Position numbers and translations under genes: made by a program. The notes beneath the pieces were generated by a model, which had not been told where the DNA came from, did not search any database, and saw nothing but the letters and a program-made list of their open reading frames with translations. This document shows, piece after piece, positions 7,243 through 13,656 of a stretch of DNA of 64,000 nt (positions within the stretch are counted from its first letter, which is position 1; every line of letters begins with the position of its first letter). The stretch comes from Streptomyces tateyamensis (GTDB taxonomy: Bacteria > Actinomycetota > Actinomycetes > Streptomycetales > Streptomycetaceae), in the NCBI RefSeq assembly GCF_003205575.1, contig NZ_PYBW01000082.1, positions 4,424 through 68,423 of the forward strand, in the 5' to 3' direction.

Positions 7243-8196
7243 CTATTGCCGGCCTTGGTGCCCACCATCCTGTTCCGGGCCGGCCGTGCGCGTCTTGGTC
7301 GCCCGTGCACGGTTGCTGGTTACCAGTGCACGGGCGTTGTAGCCGTACGTCAGCTTGAAGAGCTTGCTGAAATGGGCGGGATCGGAGAATCCCCACCGGG
7401 CGGCCACGGCGGTGACCGTACGTCCGCCTCCGGTCAGCTCGGCCCGGCAGCGCTCAAGGCGGCGACGGCGGATCAGGGCCGCTACGGTGAGCGGCTGATC
7501 CTCGAACAGCTTGTGCAGCCGGCGCACGGACATGTGGTGGGCGGCGGCGATGCTGGGCGGGGACAGATCGGGATCAGCCAGCCGGGCCTCGATGTAGCCG
7601 GAGATCCGGTCCCGCAGCCGCTCGTCCGGAGCCGGTTGTCCGTCGCCCAGCCGGGCCTCCAGCGCGACCGCGATCAGCTCGACGACGGCCGCCGCCGACC
7701 TCAGCGCCTCCGCCTCGCGGAACTCGGTCGCCGAACGCGCCAACTCCCGAGGCAGCACGGAGACGAGAGCGCCCGGACCGTGACTGCCGTCGATGCGTGC
7801 GCCGATGAGCCGGTCGATCTGCGCGGGCCGGATCCGGAGCTCCCGGCGCGGAACCAGGATGGTGACGTGCGCCGCGGCGGTGCTCTCGAACCGGATCGAA
7901 CGCGTGGGATCGAGCAGCACCAGGTCGGCCGGCCCGAGTTCGGCATCGTCGCGCCCCTGCTTGATCCGCGTCCGGCCCCAGGTCATCACCTTGATCGCCA
8001 GGTTCTCGCCGTCGCAGGCGGCGCGCTCCCGCCCGATGCAGGAGCTCTCGGGCGTGGTGAGGGAGACCAGCCGCAGCGGCCCGAGGTTCCGGGTGGCGAT
8101 CCGGCCCTGGAAGTCGGCCCCGGCCAGCTTGTTGACAAGCGGAGGAAACCCGCTGGCGGCCAGCTCCGCCTGGAACGTCTCAAGGTTGCCGTTCAC
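7243..8196 (-). CDS. AraC-family regulator
   Basis: A 317-residue AraC/XylS regulator with a cupin-like ligand domain (about 1-190) of the AraC_binding_2 type, including LVLLDPTRSIRFESTAAAHV. The C-terminal double HTH is at about 205-305: SPPSIAAAHHMSVRRLHKLF, then TVTAVAARWGFSDPAHFSKLF. I start at GTG 8196 (VNGNLETFQAEL) because it matches where the family begins; the frame stays open for over 1 kb upstream, where the text is not protein-like. The last 20 residues are a charged tail. Co-transcribed with the cupin gene and divergent from the DUF4230 gene across 276 bases. Confidence 0.85.
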   Translation of the reverse strand: MNGNLETFQAELAASGFPPLVNKLAGADFQGRIATRNLGPLRLVSLTTPESSCIGRERAACDGENLAIKVMTWGRTRIKQGRDDAELGPADLVLLDPTRSIRFESTAAAHVTILVPRRELRIRPAQIDRLIGARIDGSHGPGALVSVLPRELARSATEFREAEALRSAAAVVELIAVALEARLGDGQPAPDERLRDRISGYIEARLADPDLSPPSIAAAHHMSVRRLHKLFEDQPLTVAALIRRRRLERCRAELTGGGRTVTAVAARWGFSDPAHFSKLFKLTYGYNARALVTSNRARATKTRTAGPEQDGGHQGRQ

Positions 8197-8472
8197 CGGC
8201 CAACGATAACGCCGACACTCCGGTTGGGGCACGAGAGTGCCTTGGCGGACGAGTCTGCCGCGTCGGTGCCGGGTGATGTTCACGCAGGCTTCGTCGGTGG
8301 GCAGGGCGAGTGGTTCGTGCAACTCGCGTTCGGGTTCCCGCTCAGGCGAGTCCAAACAGCCAGTCACCCGGAAGCGTTGACCGCCCGGGTTCGGGGAACC
8401 CGTCCTGGCGGCCTGACCGACGCTCATGCGACGTGCAGACCCGAGGAGTTCCCCCCAAGGAGGCAGATCGCC

Positions 8473-9171
8473 GTGTTCCGCCGCCCCAGCCGGAGAGCCA
8501 CTCCGGACACCCAAGCACCCGCACCCGCACCCGCAGGCCGCCGGCTCCCCTGGTACGTCGGCCTGCCGATCACCCTGGCCGCGATCGCCGCGGTCCTGCT
8601 CGCCTCGGCCTCGCTCCACCTGCTGCCGGGCCTGCCCGACCCGTTCGCCGAGAAGACCACCGACCGCAGCCAGCCGGTGCTGCTCAAGTCCATCCAGGAC
8701 ATGAGCCGCTACACCGCCGCCAGCGGCAACTTCCAGCTGGTGGTCGACCTCGACCACGAGGCCGCCTTCCTGCCCCCGGGCCTGCTCGGCCACCGGACGC
8801 TGTACGTGGCGGCCGGCAGCGTGGAGGCCTACGTGGACCTCGGCCAGGTCTCCGGCTCCGGCGTATCGGTCTCCGCCGACCGGCGCAGCGTCACGATCTC
8901 GCTGCCGCACGCCCAGCTGGGGCAGGTGGCGCTGGACCCCAAGCAGTCCTACGTCTACTCCCAGGAGCGCGGCCTCTTCGACCGGATCGGCGACTTCTTC
9001 TCCGGCAACCCGGGCAACCAGCAGCAGGTGGAGCAGCTGGCCTCCCAGCGGATCCAGAACGCCGCGAAGTCCTCGGGCCTGCTGGAGCACGCGGAGCAGA
9101 ACACCAGGAACGCGCTCCAACAGCTGCTGCGCTCGCTCGGCTTCACCACGGTGGACGTGCACATCGGCTGA
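8473..9171 (+). CDS. DUF4230 membrane-anchored protein
   Basis: A 232-residue protein of the DUF4230 family, function unknown. A basic, proline-rich tail of about 25 residues precedes one membrane segment (WYVGLPITLAAIAAVLLASA, near 28-47), leaving a C-terminal domain outside the membrane. That domain has the family pattern VLLKSIQDMSRYTAASGNFQ and ARxxAEQNTRNALQQLL-like helix near the end, with FTTVDVHI as the last strand. GTG start at 8473 behind a strong AAGGAGG. No co-transcribed partner. Two hairpins lie between it and the convergent Old Yellow Enzyme gene. Confidence 0.8.
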   Translation: MFRRPSRRATPDTQAPAPAPAGRRLPWYVGLPITLAAIAAVLLASASLHLLPGLPDPFAEKTTDRSQPVLLKSIQDMSRYTAASGNFQLVVDLDHEAAFLPPGLLGHRTLYVAAGSVEAYVDLGQVSGSGVSVSADRRSVTISLPHAQLGQVALDPKQSYVYSQERGLFDRIGDFFSGNPGNQQQVEQLASQRIQNAAKSSGLLEHAEQNTRNALQQLLRSLGFTTVDVHIG

Positions 9172-9239
9172 CCGAGGCGTTCGGGTGGGCGGCCGGCCGC
9201 CGCGATCAGCGCTTCCGTCATGCGAGGACGGGCGCGCAC

Positions 9240-9280
9240 GGGACGACTCCTCGTGCCGATCCGGCAAGACGAGTCGTCCC
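9240..9280. terminator. Long hairpin between convergent genes
   Basis: Arms of 19 bases at 9240-9258 and 9262-9280 pair at 17 positions, with a three-base loop. It lies 69 bases after the DUF4230 stop and probably works in both directions. Confidence 0.7.
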
Positions 9281-9291
9281 GGACCTCCGGC

Positions 9292-9329
9292 TGGCCCCGT
9301 GGCCCCGGGCCTTCGGCGCCACGGGGCCA
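9292..9329. terminator. Second hairpin, GGCC-rich repeat
   Basis: Perfect 12-base arms TGGCCCCGTGGC (9292-9303) and GCCACGGGGCCA (9318-9329). The right arm starts a short tandem run of CCACGGGG reaching 9345. It sits directly downstream of the Old Yellow Enzyme gene and should end that minus-strand transcript. Confidence 0.6.
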
Positions 9330-9352
9330 CGGGGCCACGGGGCCACGCAGTG

Positions 9353-10426
9353 TCAGCTCGCGTGCTGATAGGCCGGGTAGGTCAGGTACCCCGCGTCGCC
9401 GCCCTGGTACAAGGTGGCCTCGTCCACCGGGGCGATCGGCGCCCCCAGCCGCAGCCGCTCGACGAGGTCGGGGTTGGCGATGAAGGCGCGACCGAAACTG
9501 ATCAGTTCGGCGCCCAGCCCCAGCCAGTGGTCCGCCTCGGTCCGGCCGGTCTGCTTCGGCCCCAGCGGGAACGTCGGGTTCACGATGAGGGTGCCCGGCC
9601 AGGCACGGCGCAGGTCGAGGAGCACCTCCTCCTCGGTGGTGGCCTCGAGATGGACGTAGGCCAGGTCGAGGCGGGCGAGCTCGGCCAGCAGGGCGGCGTA
9701 GAGCTCGGGCACGTCCTCCTCCGCCACTCCGAAGAAAGTGCCGCCCGGGGAGAGGCGGATGCCGGTCCTGACGGAGCCGACGGCCTCGACGGTGGCGGCC
9801 GCGGCCTCGACGGCGAACCGGATCCGGTTGGCCACCGAGCCGCCGTAGCGGTCCGTGCGCAGGTTGGCGTTGGAGGAGAGGAACTGCGAGATCAGAAAGC
9901 CGTTGGCGCCGTGCAGTTCCACGCCGTCGAACCCGGCGTCGACGGCGCGGCGGGCGGCCTCGGCGAACGACCGGGCGTGCTCGGGCACCTCGGCGGTCTC
10001 CAGCGCACGGGGCACGGGCATGGGCTGGGGCCCGGTCGGGGTGAACACCTCGCCGGTGGCGGGGACGGCCGAAGGCCCGACGGGCTGGTACCCGGTGGTG
10101 TCGGGGTGCGAGACCCGCCCGCCGTGCATGATCTGGGCGAAGATCCGTCCGCCGTTGGCGTGCACCGCCGCGGTCACCGGGCGCCAGGCCGCGGTCTGCT
10201 CAGCCGTGTGCAGCCCCGGCGTCCCCGGATTGGACTGCCCGATCAGGCTCGGCTGCACCCCCTCGGTCACGATCAGTCCGGCCGTCGCGCGCTGAGCGTA
10301 GTACGTCGCCATCGACGGGGTCGCCAGACCGCCGGCGGCGGCCCGGACCCGGGACATCGGGGCCATCACCACCCGGTTGGGCAGGGTCAGTTCACCAAGC
10401 CGATGGCTGTCGAAAAGGGTCGTCAC
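9353..10426 (-). CDS. Old Yellow Enzyme-type alkene reductase
   Basis: A 357-residue FMN-dependent ene-reductase of the Old Yellow Enzyme family (NemA/xenobiotic reductase type), reducing activated C=C bonds with NAD(P)H. NRVVMAPMSRVRA near residue 17-29 and GRIFAQIMHGGRVSHPD near 93-109 contact FMN. The substrate-binding pair is His172/Asn175 in GVELHGANGFL, followed by FLSSNANLRTDRYGGS. The C-terminal phosphate site ELISFGRAFIANPDLV is present. Start is GTG 10426 behind AAGGAG. Divergent from a MerR-type regulator, with a MerR-like long-spacer promoter, so it is probably induced by electrophiles or oxidants. Confidence 0.9.
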   Translation of the reverse strand: MTTLFDSHRLGELTLPNRVVMAPMSRVRAAAGGLATPSMATYYAQRATAGLIVTEGVQPSLIGQSNPGTPGLHTAEQTAAWRPVTAAVHANGGRIFAQIMHGGRVSHPDTTGYQPVGPSAVPATGEVFTPTGPQPMPVPRALETAEVPEHARSFAEAARRAVDAGFDGVELHGANGFLISQFLSSNANLRTDRYGGSVANRIRFAVEAAAATVEAVGSVRTGIRLSPGGTFFGVAEEDVPELYAALLAELARLDLAYVHLEATTEEEVLLDLRRAWPGTLIVNPTFPLGPKQTGRTEADHWLGLGAELISFGRAFIANPDLVERLRLGAPIAPVDEATLYQGGDAGYLTYPAYQHAS

Positions 10427-10476
10427 CGTAGGGCTCCTTCGTGCACCGCGGCGCCCGTCCGTCGGGCACTGCAGCT

Positions 10477-10508
10477 ACGCTAAAACCTGACATTGACGTC
10501 AGAGGCAA
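10477..10508 (-). promoter_or_regulatory. MerR-type promoter for the ene-reductase gene
   Basis: On the minus strand TTGCCT (10503-10508) and TAGCGT (10477-10482) are 20 bases apart, the overlong spacing of promoters activated by MerR proteins. Within the spacer is CTGAC-n6-GTCAG (10487-10502), placed where a MerR dimer would untwist the DNA. Confidence 0.6.
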
Positions 10509-10542
10509 GCTGTGTGGCGCAGGTCACGACCAGGAGGACGGC

Positions 10543-10929
10543 ATGCGGATCGGGGAGCTCGCGGCACGGGCCCGAGTCAGCGTCAGGTCCCTGCGGTACT
10601 ACGAGGAGCAGGGGCTGCTGACCAGCACCCGCAGTCCCAGCGGGCAGCGGCACTACACCGACGGCGAGATCGAACGGGTCGGGTTCATCCAGCGGTTGTA
10701 CGCCGCAGGCCTGTCCAGCCGCACCATCGCCGAACTGCTGCCGTGCGTCGATTCGCCGAGCACCGAGAACTCCGACACCGCGCTGGAACGGATGGCCCAG
10801 GAGCGCGACCGGCTCTGCGACCACATCGCCGAGCTGACCCGCACCAGGGAGGCGCTCGACGCACTGATGGCCACGGCGCGGGCCCACCGGGAGACCCTGC
10901 CCCCGCCGGCGACTGCCGCCCGGGCCTGA
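10543..10929 (+). CDS. MerR-family regulator
   Basis: A 128-residue MerR protein. The winged HTH is MRIGELAARARVSVRSLRYYEEQGLL at 1-26 with RHYTDGEIERVGFIQRLYAAG behind it. The C-terminal coiled helix (about 80-115, LERMAQERDRLCDHIAELTR) dimerises. Cysteines occur in LLPCVDS and RLCDH, but not in the pattern of metal or SoxR iron-sulfur sensors. Start ATG 10543 behind AGGAGG. Divergent from the ene-reductase and, by the promoter layout, its likely activator. The inducer is unknown; thiol-reactive compounds are a guess from the target. Confidence 0.88.
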   Translation: MRIGELAARARVSVRSLRYYEEQGLLTSTRSPSGQRHYTDGEIERVGFIQRLYAAGLSSRTIAELLPCVDSPSTENSDTALERMAQERDRLCDHIAELTRTREALDALMATARAHRETLPPPATAARA

Positions 10930-10985
10930 CGCCCCGTCACACCGGCCGGCGGTCCGGTGCGACGGCCGCCTTCCGCTGCGCATCC

Positions 10986-11012
10986 GTGCCTGACCCTGGC
11001 AGGGGCAGGCAC
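10986..11012 (+). terminator. Hairpin downstream of merR-type gene
   Basis: GTGCCTG-a-CCC-tggca-GGG-g-CAGGCAC, ten pairs with one mismatch. It lies 56 bases after the regulator's stop. A smaller CACCGG/CCGGTG pair sits just before it at 10940-10959. Confidence 0.55.
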
Positions 11013-11042
11013 GCCCGTGCGGTCCGCCCAATACTGAACGGC

Positions 11043-11183
11043 ATGACCGCTCAATCCCACGGCGCTTCGGTGCTCGGCGAGTTCCGGTCGAGCCGGCGCG
11101 CCCAACTCACCCCCGCCGCCGTCGGCTTGCGGGACTACGGCGACCCGTCGTCGTCCGGGCCGGCCGCCCTTGCGCCCTCCTGA
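11043..11183 (+). pseudogene. Remnant of an XRE/MmyB-type regulator (N-terminus only)
   Basis: A 46-codon frame. VLGEFRSSRRAQLTPAAVGL and the following RDYGDP match the invariant opening of Streptomyces MmyB-like XRE regulators (LGEFLRSRRARLTPEDVGLP...YG). In intact genes the next residues are an arginine-rich linker and the helix-turn-helix. Here the reading instead runs SSSGPAALAPS and stops, so the HTH and ligand domain are gone. The fragment keeps a plausible start at ATG 11043. It could be expressed as a peptide, but nothing suggests a function. Best read as the scar of a deletion, close to a second remnant at 11774. Confidence 0.6.
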
Positions 11184-11262
11184 ACTCCGCCGACCTCCTC
11201 GCGCGAAGCATCGCGCGGCGCCGATCGGCGCTGCACTCCCCACCGAACGAAAGAGACCGAAC

Positions 11263-11691
11263 GTGCCCACGACCACGCTTTACACCACCCAGGCGATTTC
11301 GACGGGCGACGGCCGCAACGGCCACGTTCGCACGCCCGACGGCATCCTGGAGGCCGACCTGACGGTCCCCAAGGAGATGGGCGGCCCCGGCGGCGAACAG
11401 ACCAACCCGGAGCAGCTGTTCGCCGCCGGGTACGCGGCCTGCTTCCACAACGGGCTCCGGCTGATCGCGGCCGGCCGGAAGACCCCCGTGCCCGGGTCGA
11501 CGGTCACCGCCGAGGTGAGCCTGCTCTCCATCGACGACGGGCGGTTCACCCTGGCGGTCGGCCTCACCGCGCACCTGCCCGGCCTCGACCAGGCCACCGC
11601 CGACCAGCTCCTGCGGGACACGCACCAGGTCTGCCCCTACTCGAACGCCACCCGCGGCAACATCGAGGTCACCCTGGCCGCCACCGTCTGA
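11263..11691 (+). CDS. ohr: Organic hydroperoxide resistance protein
   Basis: A 142-residue Ohr/OsmC-fold thiol peroxidase that reduces organic hydroperoxides, using lipoyl proteins as reductant in characterised members. The peroxidatic cysteine is Cys60 in GYAACFHNGL and the resolving cysteine is Cys124 in HQVCPYSNATRGN. The N-terminal YTTQAISTGDGRNGHVRTPDG block is also typical, and length matches the family. GTG start at 11263 behind GAAAGAGA. No MarR-type ohrR gene is adjacent, so its regulation is not visible here. It fits the stress-defence theme of the surrounding genes. Confidence 0.93.
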   Translation: MPTTTLYTTQAISTGDGRNGHVRTPDGILEADLTVPKEMGGPGGEQTNPEQLFAAGYAACFHNGLRLIAAGRKTPVPGSTVTAEVSLLSIDDGRFTLAVGLTAHLPGLDQATADQLLRDTHQVCPYSNATRGNIEVTLAATV

Positions 11692-11705
11692 CCCGACGAC
11701 ACCAC

Positions 11706-11748
11706 CCCGGCGGGGCCCGGCCACCAGCGGTCGCCGGGCCCCGCCGGG
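11706..11748 (+). terminator. Strong hairpin after ohr
   Basis: Perfect 16-base arms at 11706-11721 and 11733-11748 with an 11-base loop, starting 14 bases after the stop. One of the strongest terminators in the window. Confidence 0.75.
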
Positions 11749-11773
11749 TCGATGCGGGACGCTCCCCCGCCGA

Positions 11774-11968
11774 TCACGGGGTCCGCGGCCGGGCGTCGAT
11801 GACGGCACATCGGTGCTTCCCGTTCTCCAGGGACACCAGCTCGGCGAGCTCGGCGGAGTGGGCAGCCAGGACGTCGGCGCCGCGCAGCAGCAACTCGCCG
11901 CGCTCGGACGGGGCACGCCCCCGCCAGCGTCGGAGGAACGCGGCGTGCGCAGCCCGCTTCGACGAGCT
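11774..11968 (-). pseudogene. Aldehyde dehydrogenase fragment
   Basis: Reading the minus strand gives a 64-codon stretch bounded by stops and lacking a start. APSERGELLLRGADVLAAHS followed by AELAELVSLENGKH matches the N-terminal region of NAD-dependent aldehyde dehydrogenases (AERAELLLRAADLLEAR...ELAELESLENGKP). It then turns into unrelated sequence and stops. Everything beyond about residue 60 of the enzyme, including the catalytic cysteine and NAD site, is missing. It lies 46 bases beyond the 3' end of the intact aldo-keto reductase gene on the same strand. I read it as the remains of a deleted gene. Confidence 0.65.
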
Positions 11969-12014
11969 TCACCGAGCGAGGTCCGGTGCGACGCGCGCGG
12001 ATTGCTCCCGGTCT

Positions 12015-12989
12015 TCAGCGCTCCATCATCCGCATGCCGGCCTCGTTGTGGGTGTCGCCGGCCGCCGGGGGCATGCTGCTGAGCCGGGCGAGCTGGTCGT
12101 CGGTGAGGCGGACCGAGTCGGCGCCGGCGTTCTCCTCGATCCGGGCCACGCGCCGGGTGCCGGGGATGGGCGCGATGAAGTCGCCCTGCTCCAGCAGCCA
12201 GGCCAGCGCCACCTGCGCAGGGGTGGCGCCGGTCTCGGCCGCGATGGCGGCGACCTGGTCGGCCAGGCGCAGGTTGTGCTCGAAGTTCTCGCCGGTGAAG
12301 CGGGGGTTGTCGGCACGGAAGTCGCTGGGGTCGAACTGCCCGGTGGAGCGGATGGTGCCGGTCAGGAAGCCGCGTCCCAGCGGGGAGAACGGGACGAAGC
12401 CGATGTTCAGTTCGCGCAGCACGGGCAGGACACGGGCTTCGGGGTCGCGGGTGAACAGCGAGTACTCGGACTGCACCGCCGTGACCGGGTGGACGCCGTG
12501 GGCGCGGCGGATGGTGTCCGGGCCGGCCTCGGACAGGCCGATGTGCCGGATCTTGCCCTCGGCGACCAGCTCGGCCAGCGCGCCGACGGTCTCCTCGATC
12601 GGGGTGCCCGGGTCGACGCGGTGCTGGTAGCAGAGGTCGATGTGGTCGGTGCCCAGGCGCTTGAGCGAACCCTCGACGGCGGCGCGGACGTTGGCCGGGC
12701 TGCTGTCCGGGCCGCTCTCGCGGCCGGTGTGGGAGATCAGGCCGAACTTGGTGGCGAGCACCACCTGGTCGCGGTGCCCCTTGAGGGCCCGGCCCACCAA
12801 CTCCTCGTTGGTGTAGGGACCGTAGACCTCGGCGGTGTCGATGAAAGTGATACCCAGGTCCAAGGCGCGGTGGATGGTGCGGATCGACTGCGCATCGTCG
12901 GTTCCGGCGCCGGTGTAGCCGTGGGACATGCCCATCGCTCCCAGGCCGATCCGGGAGACGTCCAGGTCGCGCAGCTTGAGGTGCTTCAC
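12015..12989 (-). CDS. Aldo-keto reductase
   Basis: A 324-residue NADPH-dependent aldo-keto reductase, TIM-barrel fold, cytosolic. The catalytic tetrad is complete: Asp51 and Tyr56 in FIDTAEVYGPYTNEELVG, Lys81 in LATKFG, and His123 in LCYQHRVDPG. The coenzyme loop IPGTRRVARIEENAGA lies near residue 285. It resembles the YhdN/AKR13 group that reduces aldehydes such as methylglyoxal, though substrate cannot be fixed from sequence. Start ATG 12989. An aldehyde dehydrogenase fragment lies just downstream on the same strand, suggesting an earlier two-gene aldehyde-detoxifying unit. Confidence 0.9.
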   Translation of the reverse strand: MKHLKLRDLDVSRIGLGAMGMSHGYTGAGTDDAQSIRTIHRALDLGITFIDTAEVYGPYTNEELVGRALKGHRDQVVLATKFGLISHTGRESGPDSSPANVRAAVEGSLKRLGTDHIDLCYQHRVDPGTPIEETVGALAELVAEGKIRHIGLSEAGPDTIRRAHGVHPVTAVQSEYSLFTRDPEARVLPVLRELNIGFVPFSPLGRGFLTGTIRSTGQFDPSDFRADNPRFTGENFEHNLRLADQVAAIAAETGATPAQVALAWLLEQGDFIAPIPGTRRVARIEENAGADSVRLTDDQLARLSSMPPAAGDTHNEAGMRMMER

Positions 12990-13656
12990 AGTGGTGTCCT
13001 TTTCGTTCGACGGTCCGCCCGCAGTGCTGCGGGCGTCCGGGTCGTGGTGCCCCGGCTACCCGCGTACTCGCGTGGGATTCACTCTCCAGGGTTCGCCCGC
13101 CCTCGGCCCGCAGGGCGGGGCGTGTCGGAAGCGAGCGGGCCGATCCGCAAGCCGTTGGGGCTGAACCCAGCCACGGCTTCACATATTTGAACATAAACGA
13201 ACCGAACACCACGCCACGGCCGCAGAGCCACGGTCTCGCCTTGCCCATTCCTGGGATGCTGATGGGGACCACAGGCGCATGGCCGAGCAATACCTCCTAT
13301 GTATGCCGCCATAGTTGTGTGCGACCTCTTGACCGACTCCTCCCGACAGAGCATGCTCTCGGACTGTTGAGGCGCGTCGACTATGCGGTTGCTCGGACGC
13401 AACCATGGCGTACCCCCACCCTATTGCTCCTATGTATGGATAAGTGCCGCCCAATACCGCACAGAAGGAAGAATCAAACACAAGTCAACATAGTGGGCAG
13501 ACAGGGCCGTCGCGCTTCTCGCCCGCCGTGGCCCACGTCGGGCAGGCGCCCGGGACGGCTCGGCAGCAGGTCGGCGGCCGGCGGGCCGCCTCCGGCTCCC
13601 TCGCCCAGCAGTGGACCCGGAACGGCAGCACCCACCCGCATCCCGTAGGAGCACCA
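12990..13656. other. Long spacer of lower GC without a convincing gene
   Basis: I find no protein-like frame in these 667 bases. The section from about 13180 to 13500 is clearly AT-richer than the rest of the window. It contains CATATTTGAACATAAA near 13183, a GGTTGC/GCAACC hairpin at 13387-13404, and the repeats listed separately. It probably carries the promoters of the aldo-keto reductase and of the secreted beta-helix gene. Lower GC and broken coding signal would also fit an old insertion. Confidence 0.5.
13285..13438. repeat. Paired repeats in the low-GC spacer
   Basis: CTCCTATGTATG occurs twice in direct orientation at 13294-13305 and 13427-13438. Immediately beside the copies are GAGCAATA (13285-13292) and TATTGCTC (13422-13429), which are inverted to each other. 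The 133-base distance and position upstream of the secreted protein suggest a regulatory array or the footprints of a lost element. Confidence 0.6.

Noticed and set aside
13187..13648. Plus-strand open frame in the low-GC spacer
   Set aside because: Codon use is not actinomycete-like, there is no ribosome site, and the predicted protein has no recognisable fold.
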